Shown here one piece after another: positions 1-9,383 of a stretch of DNA of 64,000 nucleotides. The stretch comes from Candidatus Kapaibacterium sp. (lineage in GTDB: Bacteria; Bacteroidota; Ignavibacteria; Kapaibacteriales; UBA4661), in the NCBI GenBank assembly GCA_025455065.1, contig JALONG010000003.1, forward strand, positions 62,001 through 126,000. Direction: 5' to 3'. Under the pieces are notes generated by a model. That model was not told where the DNA came from, searched no databases, and worked only from the letters and a program-made list of their open reading frames with translations. How positions within the stretch are numbered: the stretch's first letter is position 1; each line of letters opens with the position of its first letter. The position numbers were made by a program, and so were the translations under genes.

Positions 1-20
1 CATGATGCAAACGACCTGCT

Positions 21-704
21 TTAGCGCGAGGATTTCCCGGCTGGTGCTGCCGGCTTTTCTTGGTACATTGACGCGCTTCCGCCCAATACTTCACCTAGAC
101 AAACCCAAATCTTGATGCCGATAGCACCGTAGATTGTTTGTGCTGTTGAGGTTGCGTAGTCAATGTTTGCACGCAATGTGTGAAGCGGCACACGACCTTC
201 GCGGTATTGCTCCATGCGAGACATATCCGCACCACCAAGACGACCATTGCAAACGACACGGATGCCTTCAGCACCCATGCGCATAGCAGAGCTAACTGCT
301 TGCTTCATTGCGCGGCGATAGGAAATACGACCTTCAAGCTGTTGCGCGATAGTATCGGCGATGAGTTGCGCATCAATTTCAGGGCGCTTGATTTCGCTGA
401 TAAGAATTTTTACTTCTTTGGAAGTAATCTTCTTCAACTCCTCTTCAAGCTGCGCAATCTCTTTGCCTGAGCGACCAATAACAACACCCGGACGAGATGT
501 TTTAATCGTCAAACGAATTTGTTTTGGTGTGCGCTCAACAACAATCCGTGAAATACCTGCTTTTTTGAGACGCTCATGCAAGTATTTACGAACCATCATA
601 TCTTCTGAGAGCTTACCGGCAAAGTTCTTATCGTCGAACCAGTTAGCATCCCATGCGCGAATGATTCCAAGACGGAAACCAATAGGGCTTGTTTTCTGAC
701 CCAA
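21..704 (-). CDS. rpsC: 30S ribosomal protein S3
   Basis: Binds 16S rRNA in the head of the small subunit and helps line the mRNA entry channel. The 227-aa product begins GQKTSPIGFRLG as expected for uS3, has the KH-domain GxxG loop as GRSG at residues 77-80, and has the C-terminal S3 domain at about 120-205. The start codon is TTG: it lies directly before the conserved GQKT, no ATG is available there, and AGGAG stands about 8 bases upstream. It is the last complete gene of the S10 run here. An ATG at bases 3-1 on this strand, 17 bases past the stop, could be the first codon of rplP, but only three bases are visible. Confidence 0.98.
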   Translation of the reverse strand: MGQKTSPIGFRLGIIRAWDANWFDDKNFAGKLSEDMMVRKYLHERLKKAGISRIVVERTPKQIRLTIKTSRPGVVIGRSGKEIAQLEEELKKITSKEVKILISEIKRPEIDAQLIADTIAQQLEGRISYRRAMKQAVSSAMRMGAEGIRVVCNGRLGGADMSRMEQYREGRVPLHTLRANIDYATSTAQTIYGAIGIKIWVCLGEVLGGSASMYQEKPAAPAGKSSR

Positions 705-749
705 AGCGAATCTCCTAGTCGAAATGATACGTTGAGTGAATAATCTTCG

Positions 750-1103
750 TTATTGATTGGAAGAAACAACGATTGTCAAATGATTCATGCGCTTGCGAAT
801 GCGATACGCACGCCCCATTGGAGCAGGACTGATACGGCGAAGCATCGGACCGCCATTGACAAATGCTGCTTTGACTGTTGCGCCATCCATATCGAAGCGA
901 ACACCTTCGTTCTTGTCTTCGAGATTGGCGTATGCGGAGCGCAGAACGAGTTCTGCTTCACGCGCAGCGTGTTTCGAGTTAAATTTCAGAATACCAATTG
1001 CTTCTGAAACGCTTTTGCCGCGAATCAAGTCCACGACGAGGCGCATCTTGCGGGGTGAGCCGGGCAGAAAACGCTTAGTTGCTTGTGCTTCAAACTTTTG
1101 CAT
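750..1103 (-). CDS. rplV: 50S ribosomal protein L22
   Basis: uL22, which lines the peptide exit tunnel with L4. The 117-aa protein has the family's N-terminal stretch (AQATKRFLPGSPRKMRLVVD) and the C-terminal beta-hairpin region ending in RIRKRMNHLTIVV, which carries the tunnel loop GPMLRRISPAPMGRAYRI. Length is typical. It sits between rpsS (20 bases upstream) and rpsC in the usual S10-operon order and is probably cotranscribed with them. Confidence 0.97.
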   Translation of the reverse strand: MQKFEAQATKRFLPGSPRKMRLVVDLIRGKSVSEAIGILKFNSKHAAREAELVLRSAYANLEDKNEGVRFDMDGATVKAAFVNGGPMLRRISPAPMGRAYRIRKRMNHLTIVVSSNQ

Positions 1104-1123
1104 CGGTGATACCTTTGAAAAAA

Positions 1124-1405
1124 TTATTTACCTTTAAGATCTTTTCTGTTGCCCGAATGACCTTTGAAGGTACGTGTCGGCGCGAATTCACCAAGTTTAT
1201 GACCAACCATGTTTTCCGATACATACACCGGAATAAACTTATTGCCGTTGTGTACAGCAAATGTATGACCAACAAACTCCGGTGCAATTGTCGAAGCACG
1301 CGACCACGTTTTAAGAACGACTTTTTTGTTGGATGCGTTCAATGCGCTGACTTTTTTTGCCAACTTAACGCTAATAAACGGTCCTTTTTTCAGTGAACGA
1401 GCCAT
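1124..1405 (-). CDS. rpsS: 30S ribosomal protein S19
   Basis: uS19 of the small-subunit head, which contacts S13 and the A-site tRNA region. The 93-aa product opens [19 protein letters not shown] and has the signature [19 protein letters not shown] followed by [18 protein letters not shown], close to the family consensus in length and sequence. It lies between rplB and rplV in conserved order with short gaps. Confidence 0.98.
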   Translation of the reverse strand: MARSLKKGPFISVKLAKKVSALNASNKKVVLKTWSRASTIAPEFVGHTFAVHNGNKFIPVYVSENMVGHKLGEFAPTRTFKGHSGNRKDLKGK

Positions 1406-1439
1406 TGTACGGTATTGCTAATAATTCGTGGTAAGAATG

Positions 1440-2276
1440 TTACTTCACTCTGCGGCGAACAATATACTTATCGGACGGTTTACGCTTTTTACGTGTTTTC
1501 AAGCCTTTTGCAAGCTGACCCCACGGTGAACGCGGATGCAAACGACCACCACCGGACTTCGAGCGACCTTCACCGCCACCCATCGGGTGATCAACGGGGT
1601 TCATCGCCATACCGCGCGATTGCGGACGCACACCAAACCAAATCATGCGACCTGCTTTGCCATATGAAACGTTTTCGTGGTCTGCGTTGCCGATTGTTCC
1701 AAGCGTTGCAAGGCAATTTACGGGAACCATGCGAACTTCGCTGGAAGGCAATTTCACTTGAGCATATTTCTCATCACGTGCGACAAGAACGGCTGCATTA
1801 CCCGCACTACGAGCGATTTGACCGCCTTTGCCCGGCTTCATCTCAACATTATGGATGAATGAGCCGACAGGGATACGCGCAAGGGGAAGTGCATTTCCAT
1901 CACGGATTTCTGCACCTGCACCGGATTGAAGTACATCGCCAACTTTAATGGAATTGGGCGCGAGGATATAACGCAGTTCACCGTCATCATATTTCAAAAG
2001 AGCAATGCGAGCTGTACGATTCGGATCATATTCAATCGCTTCAACGCGAGCATTGATGCCGTGTTTATTGCGCTTAAAGTCAATGATACGGTAACGACGC
2101 TTGTGTCCGCCACCACGGTGACGCGAAGTAATGCGTCCCGTATTATTACGTCCGCCCGATTTTTTGAGCGGAGCAAGAAGACTTTTCTCAGGTTCGGATT
2201 TGGTAATCTCCTCAAACGAACTTACTGAGTAGAAGCGCGTTCCGGGCGTAATCGGTTTTAATTTGCGAAGAGCCAT
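1440..2276 (-). CDS. rplB: 50S ribosomal protein L2
   Basis: uL2, a primary 23S rRNA binder needed for subunit joining and peptidyl-transferase structure. The 278-aa protein has the N-terminal OB-fold region (residues about 40-125, with [13 protein letters not shown]) and the C-terminal SH3-like part with the conserved [14 protein letters not shown] segment, which holds the histidine linked to peptidyl-transferase function. It is complete and of normal length. It is preceded by rplW and followed by rpsS, in standard S10-operon order. Confidence 0.98.
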   Translation of the reverse strand: MALRKLKPITPGTRFYSVSSFEEITKSEPEKSLLAPLKKSGGRNNTGRITSRHRGGGHKRRYRIIDFKRNKHGINARVEAIEYDPNRTARIALLKYDDGELRYILAPNSIKVGDVLQSGAGAEIRDGNALPLARIPVGSFIHNVEMKPGKGGQIARSAGNAAVLVARDEKYAQVKLPSSEVRMVPVNCLATLGTIGNADHENVSYGKAGRMIWFGVRPQSRGMAMNPVDHPMGGGEGRSKSGGGRLHPRSPWGQLAKGLKTRKKRKPSDKYIVRRRVK

Positions 2277-2353
2277 AATTCTAATTTCGTAGTTTTAAGC
2301 GAGGTTCGGAAAAACGTATTCCAAAGAAATAAGCCGCGGTATTGAGAGCGCAA

Positions 2354-2647
2354 TTACTCGTTTGCACCTGTAACGATGTCAATGATTTGACCTGCTTGCA
2401 AGGTTACATACGCTTTTTTCCGTGCGGCAGTTTTACCGACAAACCGTCCGCGACGAGTAAACTGCAATTTACGCTTTGGACGTACACGAACCGTGCGCAC
2501 ACTTGTTACTTCAACAGCAAACTGAGTTTCTACTGCTTTACGAATCTCAATCTTGTTCGCGTTAATATCAACTTCAAAAGCGTATTGACGAACAGCGTTC
2601 ATCTTCGTTGCCTTTTCGGTAATCAGGGGTCTTTTCAGAACTTGCAT
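2354..2647 (-). CDS. rplW: 50S ribosomal protein L23
   Basis: uL23 sits at the tunnel exit and is the docking site for trigger factor and SRP in bacteria. The 97-aa product starts MQVLKRPLITEKATKM, the family signature, and contains VEVTSVRTVRVRPKRKLQFTRRG, typical of the rRNA-binding extension. Length is normal. It lies 24 bases after rplD and 77 bases before rplB. Confidence 0.97.
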   Translation of the reverse strand: MQVLKRPLITEKATKMNAVRQYAFEVDINANKIEIRKAVETQFAVEVTSVRTVRVRPKRKLQFTRRGRFVGKTAARKKAYVTLQAGQIIDIVTGANE

Positions 2648-2671
2648 TGTAGTTTCCTTGGGTATTTGCCT

Positions 2672-3298
2672 TTACTCTGCAAAGGTTTTGATAAGGACAT
2701 CAACAGCGCTTTTGTGAACAAGAAGTTTCTTGTTGCTCAGGATGTCGTATGTTGAGATTTTATCAGCAACTTGTGTTGTCAAACGGTCAATGTTGCGGGA
2801 TGATAAATACACATTATCATTAGTTGCGGGAAGCAAGTGAAGCACTTTTTGTCCCGTGAGATTGAGTGCGCCAAGCACCTCGGTCATTTGCTTCGTTTTG
2901 ATAGAAGAGAAATTCAAATCTTCAACAATAACAAAGTTTTGTTCACGGACACGCAACGCCAAAGCTGATTTCCTCGCAAGGCGAGAAACTTTTTTCGGCA
3001 ATTTCAGCGTGTATTTGTGGGGCTTCGGACCAAAAACTGTTCCGCCACCTACCCAAAGCGGTGAGCGTGAGGAACCGGAACGAGCCGTACCGCGACCTTT
3101 TTGTCGCCATGGCTTTTTGCCGCCGCCGGAAACTTCTGCTTTTTCTTTGGATTTGTGTGTGCCTTGACGCTGGTGCGCAAGATACTGCCGCACGGCAAGA
3201 TACATTGCGTGTTCGTGCGGCTCAACGTTAAAGATTGCATCCGGCAGTTCAATTTGACCGGCTACTTTTCCGTCTTTTGAAAAAACATCAACTTTCAT
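2672..3298 (-). CDS. rplD: 50S ribosomal protein L4
   Basis: uL4, whose long loop reaches into the exit tunnel; in some bacteria it also represses its own S10 operon. The 208-aa protein has the conserved loop region (KPWRQKGRGTARSGSSRSP at about residues 63-81, then GGGTVFGPKPHKY). The ATG giving MKVDVFSKDG is chosen; an in-frame TTG two codons upstream would add only two residues. It lies between rplC and rplW in the normal order. Whether it autoregulates here is unknown. Confidence 0.97.
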   Translation of the reverse strand: MKVDVFSKDGKVAGQIELPDAIFNVEPHEHAMYLAVRQYLAHQRQGTHKSKEKAEVSGGGKKPWRQKGRGTARSGSSRSPLWVGGGTVFGPKPHKYTLKLPKKVSRLARKSALALRVREQNFVIVEDLNFSSIKTKQMTEVLGALNLTGQKVLHLLPATNDNVYLSSRNIDRLTTQVADKISTYDILSNKKLLVHKSAVDVLIKTFAE

Positions 3299-3357
3299 AG
3301 TCAAATTTCATTTAGAGGATTCCGTAAAGGAATTCTTAGTCGCTTCAAATACTACAA

Positions 3358-3978
3358 TTAGAGTTTTACAATTTCTACGATAGAATTTGGAGCGCCGGGA
3401 ATGCTACCTTTTACAATAAGAAGGTTAGATTCAGGTACAATACGCAACACTTTGAGATTGCGGACTGTTACTCGCTCACCGCCCATTCGCCCCGCCATAC
3501 GCATACCTTTGAATACACGCGAAGGGAACGATGATGAGCCGATAGAACCGGGAGCGCGAACGCGGTCGGATTGCCCGTGTGTAATCATACCGATACCACC
3601 GAAGTGATGACGTTTTACAACACCTTGAAATCCACGACCTTTGGATTCTCCGGAAATTTTCAACTTATCTCCAACGGTAAAATCAGCAACGGTAAATTCA
3701 TCACCGATTTTCACCTGCTTTTTCACATTACGGAATTCGCGGAGATAGCGCTTGAACTCAACTCTTGCCTTTGCAAAATGTCCTGCAAGCGGCTTATTAA
3801 CTTTACGAGCCGGAATCTGACCGAAGCCAATTTGCACGGCTTGATAACCGTCATCTTCTTTTGTGCGAACTTGCACAACTGGGCAAGGACCTGCTTCAAT
3901 AACGGTGCAGGGAACATAATCGCCTGTTTCCGTAAATATGCTTGTCATGCCGATTTTTCTGCCGAGTAATACACTCAT
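3358..3978 (-). CDS. rplC: 50S ribosomal protein L3
   Basis: uL3, an early 23S rRNA binder near the peptidyl-transferase centre. The 206-aa product starts MSVLLGRKIGMTSIFTETGD and contains the family signature around residues 118-150 (GRGFQGVVKRHHFGG, then THGQSDRVRAPGSIGSSS), including the central extension that points to the active site. Length is normal. It follows rpsJ by only 14 bases, so the two are very probably cotranscribed. Confidence 0.98.
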   Translation of the reverse strand: MSVLLGRKIGMTSIFTETGDYVPCTVIEAGPCPVVQVRTKEDDGYQAVQIGFGQIPARKVNKPLAGHFAKARVEFKRYLREFRNVKKQVKIGDEFTVADFTVGDKLKISGESKGRGFQGVVKRHHFGGIGMITHGQSDRVRAPGSIGSSSFPSRVFKGMRMAGRMGGERVTVRNLKVLRIVPESNLLIVKGSIPGAPNSIVEIVKL

Positions 3979-3992
3979 TGTTCTTTGGCTCC

Positions 3993-4301
3993 TTAAACTT
4001 TGATTTCAACATCTACGCCGGCAGGTAACTCCAAGCGCATAAGGGAATCCACTGTTTTGGGCGTGGAGTTCAGAATATCAATCAGACGCTTGTGCGTACG
4101 TGATTCAAACTGCTCACGCGATTTTTTATCGACGTGAGGAGAACGCAAGACCGTATAAACTTGCTTCTCAGTCGGAAGCGGAATCGGTCCGGAAATCACG
4201 GCACCGGTTTGCTTTACTGTGCGAATAATACGCTCTGCCGACTTATCAATCAAATTGTGGTCGTAGGACTTCAGTTTTATGCGAATTTTCTGACGTGCCA
4301 C
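3993..4301 (-). CDS. rpsJ: 30S ribosomal protein S10
   Basis: uS10 of the small-subunit head; its homologue NusE also joins antitermination complexes with NusB. The 102-aa product has the family features [19 protein letters not shown] at the N terminus and [19 protein letters not shown] in the middle. Translation starts at GTG, directly before ARQKIRI, with a purine-rich AAAGAGG stretch upstream. It heads the S10 cluster, separated from tuf by a 136-base gap that holds a strong inverted repeat. Confidence 0.97.
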   Translation of the reverse strand: MARQKIRIKLKSYDHNLIDKSAERIIRTVKQTGAVISGPIPLPTEKQVYTVLRSPHVDKKSREQFESRTHKRLIDILNSTPKTVDSLMRLELPAGVDVEIKV

Positions 4302-4366
4302 TTTTGTGCCTCTTTCAGTGAAACTCTTGTAATGCGGAATTTATTAGTGGTTTATCAAAGAAAATC

Positions 4367-4416
4367 GGCGGCTTTATTATGCTTACTTAGCATCAGCCAT
4401 GCGACCAAAAGCCGCC
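4367..4416 (-). terminator. Hairpin between tuf and rpsJ, terminator or attenuator
   Basis: A perfect 9-bp inverted repeat (4367-4375 against 4408-4416, GGCGGCTTT/AAAGCCGCC) encloses 32 bases that contain a smaller dyad (ATGCT/AGCAT). On the minus strand it is followed by GATTTTCTTTG, moderately U-rich. It could be a partial terminator after tuf or an attenuation structure in the leader of the S10 genes. The T-tract is imperfect, so full termination is uncertain. Confidence 0.55.
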
Positions 4417-4437
4417 AACTTCTTTCAAAACTTGGAA

Positions 4438-5646
4438 TTACTCAAGAATCTTTGTAACAACGCCAGAGCCTACTGTACGACCACCTTCGCGGATAGCGAA
4501 GCGGAGTCCTTCTTCCATAGCGATTGTTGTAATCAATTCTACGCTGAGGTTGTCGAGGTTATCACCCGGCATAACCATTTCCGTACCGTTCGGAAGCGTT
4601 GCAACACCCGTTACATCTGTTGTACGGAAGTAGAACTGCGGACGGTAGCCATTAAAGAACGGCGTGTGGCGACCACCCTCTTCTTTAGAAAGAACATACA
4701 CCTGAGCGGTGAATTTTTTGTGCGGGGTGATAGAACCCGGCTTCGCGAGAACCATACCACGCTCAAGTTCATTTTTATCAACACCACGAAGAAGCAGACC
4801 TACGTTATCGCCAGCTTGACCTTCATCAAGAAGTTTACGAAACATCTCAATACCAGTTACGATGGTTTTCTTATTCAAACCGAGACCGATAATCTCAACT
4901 TCTTCGTTTACTTTTACGATACCGCGCTCAATACGACCTGTGCCTACAGTACCACGACCAGTAATAGAGAACACGTCTTCAATAGGCATCAAGAAAGGCT
5001 TATCTACGGCACGCTCAGGCATGGGAATATAGCTATCAACAGCGTCCATAAGATCGTAGATGCACTTCAAGCGCTCATCATCGGGCTTCACCGCCGGATC
5101 TGCACCAGCATCAAGAGCCTTCAAAGCGGAGCCTTTAACGATAGGCGTATCATCACCAGGAAAGTTATAGCGGCTCAAAAGTTCACGAATTTCCATTTCA
5201 ACGAGTTCGACCAACTCAGGGTCAGCAATATCAATTTTATTCATGAACACAACGATACGGGGAACGCCAACCTGACGAGCCAAAACGATATGCTCACGAG
5301 TTTGCGGCATCGGACCATCAGTTGCAGCTACAACGAGAACTGCACCATCCATTTGCGCAGCACCAGTAATCATGTTCTTCACATAATCCGCGTGACCGGG
5401 GCAATCTACGTGCGCGTAGTGACGCTTTTCTGTTTCGTATTCTACGTGAGCGGTTGCGATGGTGATTCCACGAGCCTTCTCTTCGGGCGCGTTGTCAATC
5501 GAATCATAACCACGGAACTGAGCATTACCTTTTTTTGCAAGGCCGGCGGTAATTGCAGCCGTCAAGGTTGTTTTGCCATGGTCAACGTGGCCGATTGTAC
5601 CGACGTTTACGTGCGGTTTATTACGCTCGAATTTTTCTTTAGCCAT
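4438..5646 (-). CDS. tuf: Translation elongation factor Tu
   Basis: GTPase that delivers aminoacyl-tRNA to the ribosomal A site. The 402-aa protein has G1 GHVDHGKT at residues 19-26, the switch I region with RGITI, G3 DCPGH at 81-85 and G4 NKID at 136-139, followed by the two beta-barrel domains and the C-terminal [13 protein letters not shown]. Length is typical. It lies in the str operon after fusA, as in many bacteria, and no second tuf copy is present in this window. Confidence 0.99.
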   Translation of the reverse strand: MAKEKFERNKPHVNVGTIGHVDHGKTTLTAAITAGLAKKGNAQFRGYDSIDNAPEEKARGITIATAHVEYETEKRHYAHVDCPGHADYVKNMITGAAQMDGAVLVVAATDGPMPQTREHIVLARQVGVPRIVVFMNKIDIADPELVELVEMEIRELLSRYNFPGDDTPIVKGSALKALDAGADPAVKPDDERLKCIYDLMDAVDSYIPMPERAVDKPFLMPIEDVFSITGRGTVGTGRIERGIVKVNEEVEIIGLGLNKKTIVTGIEMFRKLLDEGQAGDNVGLLLRGVDKNELERGMVLAKPGSITPHKKFTAQVYVLSKEEGGRHTPFFNGYRPQFYFRTTDVTGVATLPNGTEMVMPGDNLDNLSVELITTIAMEEGLRFAIREGGRTVGSGVVTKILE

Positions 5647-5703
5647 TGTAGTAGCTCCTCAATGCAAAGAATTGTGAAAAAGTGTTAGTGTATTGAATTT
5701 CAT

Positions 5704-7764
5704 TTAGTAGTACGACGGCGGATTAACCGCCTGTTCGTAATGCGAAAACTTCATTGTGTACGATGCACGACCTTGTGAGATTGAGCGCAGCCGAGTGACA
5801 TACCCGAACATTTCCGAAAGCGGGACAAACGCTTTAACAACCTGTATTTCTGGTCCTTGTTGAGCAATACTTTCGATTTTTCCGCGCCGCGCATTCAAAT
5901 CTCCTACAACATCACCCATATTTTTATCGGGCGTGATTACTTCTGCTTCAAAGACTGGCTCCAGCAAAACCGGAGCAGCGTTACGCATTGCCTCTCGGAC
6001 GGCGTTGGAGGCAGCGATTGTAAATGCGACATCTGTCGAATCAGTCTGATTATACGAACCACCAACTAGCTCTACTTTAACATCAAGAACCGGATAACTC
6101 ATTATCGGACCATTTTGCAATGCTTGCTTTGCGCCGATTTCGGCAGCCGAAACAAAGTTTTTCGGCAGCACTGAAGGCTGCACTTTGTTTTCAAAGACGA
6201 TGCCTTTGCCTGCTTCATTGGGAAGCACATTGACAACGACATGGGCAAACTGCGCCTTTCCGGCTGCTTGACGTTCTAAGACTTCTTCCTGCTTTACTGC
6301 CGAAGTAATTGTTTCGCGGTACGCCACTTGCGGCTTACCAACATTCACTTCTACATTAAATTCCCGCTTCATTCTATCAACCATAATTTCGAGCTGCAAC
6401 TCACCAACACCGCTAATGAGTATTTGCCCTGTCTCTTCGTCGGTTTTTGAACGAAACGTTGGGTCTTCGTCGCTAAGTTTTTGTAGTGCGTCTTGTAATT
6501 TTTCTTGGTCGGCTAGAGTTTTTGGTTCAACAGCTTGGTTAATAACTGGCTCTGCAAACTCTATTTTTTCGAGGAGGATGGGCTGGGATGCATCGCAAAT
6601 CGTATCACCTGTTCGAGCGCCCTTGAGTCCAACAACGGCTACGATCGAACCTGCATACTCTTCCTCAACTTCTTCGCGTTGATTTGCTTTTATCCGAAGC
6701 AACTTTCCGATACGCTCTTTTTTGCCAGTTGTCGTATTGAGCAAATACGCACCCGTTTTGAGCGTTCCAGAATACACACGCATAAAAGTCAGGCGACCAA
6801 CGAATTGGTCAGTAATAACTTTAAAGGCTAATGCCGCAAGCGGCTCAGTGTCCTTAAAGTTACGATACAACTCCTCGTGCGTATCAAGTTCATACCCTTT
6901 TACGCCGCCTATATCGTGTGGGGACGGCAGGTATTCGATAACAGCATCTAACAGATGCTGTACGCCTTTGTTCTTGAAAGAGGCACCACAGAAAACTGGA
7001 GTAATGTCTGCTTGAATTGTTCCTTTGCGAATTGCTTGCGTGATTTCTTGATTGGAGAGCGAGCCGTTTTCTAAATATGATGCAAGCAGGGCATCATCAA
7101 GCTCGGCAGCAGACTCGACAAGTTTTGACCGATATTCATCGGCTTTACCACGCATTTCTTCGGGAATCTCTTCCAACGAAAATTTCAAACCAAGTGATTC
7201 TTCATCAAAAAGAATTGCCTTCATTTGAACAAGGTCAATCATCCCACGAAAATCTTCGCCTGAACCAATCGGCAACTGCATCACCACAGGCTTGGCATGG
7301 AGTTTTTCTTTCATCATCTCAATCACACGCAGAAAATCTGCGCCGACGCGATCCATTTTATTGACGAAAGCTAGACGAGGAACTTTGTACTGCTCTGCTT
7401 GCCTCCAAACAGTTTCGGATTGCGGCTCTACACCGCTCACCGCACAATACAACGCAATCGCACCATCTAATACGCGAAGAGAGCGCTGCACTTCGACAGT
7501 AAAATCCACGTGACCGGGTGTATCAATCAAATTAATTTGACAATCGCGCCACTGGCAGTAGGTGGCAGCAGAACTAATCGTAATTCCGCGCTCTCGCTCC
7601 TGCTCCATAAAGTCCATTACAGCAGTACCATAATGCACTTCACCCATTTTATGAACAGCACCTGCATAAAACAAGATGCGCTCACTTGTTGTGGTTTTAC
7701 CTGCGTCAATGTGCGCCATAATGCCGATATTTCGTACCTTTTCTATCGGTGTTGAACGCGGCAT
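5704..7764 (-). CDS. fusA: Elongation factor G (str-operon copy)
   Basis: Ribosomal translocase/recycling GTPase. The 686-aa protein has G1 AHIDAGKT (17-24), G3 DTPGH (81-85) and G4 NKMD (135-138), then domains II-V ending near [11 protein letters not shown]. It sits between rpsG and tuf, the classical str position. A second EF-G of a different type is encoded at 59871-61985. Switch I and domain III-V sequences differ clearly between the two, so this is an old paralogy and not a recent duplication. This copy may be canonical or specialised for ribosome recycling; sequence alone does not decide. Confidence 0.97.
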   Translation of the reverse strand: MPRSTPIEKVRNIGIMAHIDAGKTTTSERILFYAGAVHKMGEVHYGTAVMDFMEQERERGITISSAATYCQWRDCQINLIDTPGHVDFTVEVQRSLRVLDGAIALYCAVSGVEPQSETVWRQAEQYKVPRLAFVNKMDRVGADFLRVIEMMKEKLHAKPVVMQLPIGSGEDFRGMIDLVQMKAILFDEESLGLKFSLEEIPEEMRGKADEYRSKLVESAAELDDALLASYLENGSLSNQEITQAIRKGTIQADITPVFCGASFKNKGVQHLLDAVIEYLPSPHDIGGVKGYELDTHEELYRNFKDTEPLAALAFKVITDQFVGRLTFMRVYSGTLKTGAYLLNTTTGKKERIGKLLRIKANQREEVEEEYAGSIVAVVGLKGARTGDTICDASQPILLEKIEFAEPVINQAVEPKTLADQEKLQDALQKLSDEDPTFRSKTDEETGQILISGVGELQLEIMVDRMKREFNVEVNVGKPQVAYRETITSAVKQEEVLERQAAGKAQFAHVVVNVLPNEAGKGIVFENKVQPSVLPKNFVSAAEIGAKQALQNGPIMSYPVLDVKVELVGGSYNQTDSTDVAFTIAASNAVREAMRNAAPVLLEPVFEAEVITPDKNMGDVVGDLNARRGKIESIAQQGPEIQVVKAFVPLSEMFGYVTRLRSISQGRASYTMKFSHYEQAVNPPSYY

Positions 7765-7820
7765 ATCTTTTGACCTAACGCAAAGAAACTATTGTATCAA
7801 AGAACGAAAATTTAGTCTTA

Positions 7821-8288
7821 TTACCATTTGAAGTGCGCAAATGCTTTGTTGGCTTCTGCCATGCGGTGCATATCATCACGCTTTTTAATAGCAGAACCCT
7901 CTCCATTTGCGGCAGATGTCAATTCATTTGCCAATCGTTGCGCCATTGTCTTATCACGACGCTGACGAGCAGCACCTTTAATCCAACGAATAGCCAAAGC
8001 AACACGACGACTTTCCGGTACTTCGGAAGGAACTTGGTATGTAGCGCCACCTACGCGACGAGCACGAACCTCTACCGAAGGCGAAACGTTAGAAAGAGCC
8101 TTGCGAAAGATTTCTAATTCGTCTTGACCGGATTTTTCGCGGATAATATCAAGTGCGCCGTACATGATTTTCTGCGCTGCGGACTTTCTTCCGTCCAACA
8201 TGATATTGTTGATAAACCGAGTAATGATTACATCTTTGTATTTCGGGTCTGCCGAAGTTACACGTCGTCTTGCTCTTGATTTTCTCAT
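7821..8288 (-). CDS. rpsG: 30S ribosomal protein S7
   Basis: uS7, which organises the 3' major domain of 16S rRNA and contacts the E-site tRNA. The 155-aa protein has the signature DPKYKDVIITRFINNIMLDG near the N terminus and VEVRARRVGGATYQVPSEV at about residues 72-90, and ends with NKAFAHFKW. Size is normal. Order is rpsL, rpsG, fusA, with gaps of 47 and 56 bases, consistent with one transcript. Confidence 0.98.
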   Translation of the reverse strand: MRKSRARRRVTSADPKYKDVIITRFINNIMLDGRKSAAQKIMYGALDIIREKSGQDELEIFRKALSNVSPSVEVRARRVGGATYQVPSEVPESRRVALAIRWIKGAARQRRDKTMAQRLANELTSAANGEGSAIKKRDDMHRMAEANKAFAHFKW

Positions 8289-8335
8289 TGCTTCAGTGAA
8301 ATGAAATCGTATGAAGTAGATTCAAAACTGGAAGA

Positions 8336-8743
8336 TTACTTCTTTTTACCAGTAGCGGCAGGAGCAGCACCCGGCTTCGGACGCTTCGCACCATACTTGG
8401 AACGAGCCTGCTTACGGTCTTTTACGCCCTGCGTGTCGGCAGTACCACGAATAATGTGGTAACGCACACCCGGCAAGTCTTTCACACGACCACCTCGAAT
8501 CATAACGATTGAGTGTTCCTGCAAATTATGACCTTCACCCGGAATATAGGCAGTAACTTCGATTTGATTGGACAAACGCACACGCGCTACTTTGCGCAAA
8601 GCAGAGTTTGGCTTCTTTGGTGTTGTGGTGTACACACGAGTACAAACACCGCGCTTTTGCGGACAAGCATCAAGCGCCGGAGATTTACTCTTGTATTGAA
8701 CGGCTGTTCTACCTTTGCGAATAAGCTGGTTAATTGTAGGCAT
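8336..8743 (-). CDS. rpsL: 30S ribosomal protein S12
   Basis: uS12 at the decoding centre, a classic streptomycin-resistance locus. The 135-aa product has the conserved [18 protein letters not shown] (the loop with the lysine equivalent to Lys43), then [20 protein letters not shown] and [21 protein letters not shown] short Ala/Lys-rich tail ends the protein. It is the first gene of the str/S10 run, with a 311-base gene-free region upstream. Confidence 0.98.
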   Translation of the reverse strand: MPTINQLIRKGRTAVQYKSKSPALDACPQKRGVCTRVYTTTPKKPNSALRKVARVRLSNQIEVTAYIPGEGHNLQEHSIVMIRGGRVKDLPGVRYHIIRGTADTQGVKDRKQARSKYGAKRPKPGAAPAATGKKK

Positions 8744-9054
8744 AACGTCCTATAATTCGTCGTTTGTTTTTGAATCGAAATTCGTGCGAAATGCAGCAGC
8801 AGATTTAAGTGAGCATCAAAACTACAACTCTTTTTTCTTCTACGCAAATTTTTTTTGAAAATATTCTCGCACTTTTACGACAATGGCATATTCAGCAGTA
8901 CATGGAAGCAAGCAAATAAGCACCATCTAGGCTATTTTTACTTTTCGTATTTTTTCTCAAAAAAATTTATGTAGATTGCTTGTGCAACCAATCATCACGA
9001 AAATATTGTTTGCGAATTGCCTTTTTCGTTACCACCACATTTTTTTTCAAAACT
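8744..9054. other. Intergenic region upstream of rpsL
   Basis: A 311-base, AT-rich region between the divergent rpsL and a small membrane-protein gene. It holds poly-A/T stretches and a candidate rpsL promoter at 8962-8992. No convincing coding sequence, tRNA or strong hairpin is visible. It is the likely control region of the whole 8.7-kb ribosomal run. Confidence 0.6.
8962..8992 (-). promoter_or_regulatory. Candidate promoter of the str/S10 run
   Basis: On the minus strand ATTG (8992-8989), 19 bases, then TAAATTTT (8969-8962) fits the Bacteroidota-type TTTG-N19-21-TAnnTTTG pattern with one mismatch in each box. This would give a leader of about 210 bases before rpsL. The region is A/T-rich, so chance matches are easy; confidence is low. 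Confidence 0.3.
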
Positions 9055-9363
9055 ATGACAATCCAACGTTTGGCGCTCCGCATAGCATTAATTCATTTTA
9101 TTGTGAGTTTGTTTGCACTTTACATTCTCGTTGCCTTCGAGATTCCGGACAGACCAATGCCAGCTATTGGCGTGTTTTTGGGCGGCGTGTGGGGTGTACT
9201 GAATCCACCTTTATATCTTATTCGCAGAGCAATGGAATGGTATAGCGGATTGGCTCTCGCTTTCTATGCGGTATTTTTTTTGCAGGTATGTATGTCAGTA
9301 GGCCTATATTTCGGAATTCTCTGGATTTACGACCTTCGTGCAAAAGCAACAAAACAATCCTAG
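9055..9363 (+). CDS. Small membrane protein of unknown function
   Basis: A 102-aa hydrophobic protein starting MTIQRLALRIALIHFIVS. Three membrane segments are visible: about residues 8-28, 36-50 (weaker, after PDRPMPAIG) and 67-95. The C terminus RAKATKQS is basic and probably cytoplasmic. An in-frame upstream start at 8980 would add a Cys/Phe-rich stretch without homology features, so the ATG at 9055 is preferred. It is divergent from rpsL and convergent with the chemotaxis receptor. I do not recognise the family. Confidence 0.6.
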   Translation: MTIQRLALRIALIHFIVSLFALYILVAFEIPDRPMPAIGVFLGGVWGVLNPPLYLIRRAMEWYSGLALAFYAVFFLQVCMSVGLYFGILWIYDLRAKATKQS

Positions 9364-9383
9364 GCATTACGCGCATCCAGATT

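Noticed and set aside
1-3. rplP start codon at the left edge
   Set aside because: Only one codon would be visible, so it is not reported as a feature.
4399-5688. Long plus-strand open frame opposite tuf
   Set aside because: It mirrors tuf codons and has no family signature; EF-Tu on the minus strand is certain.
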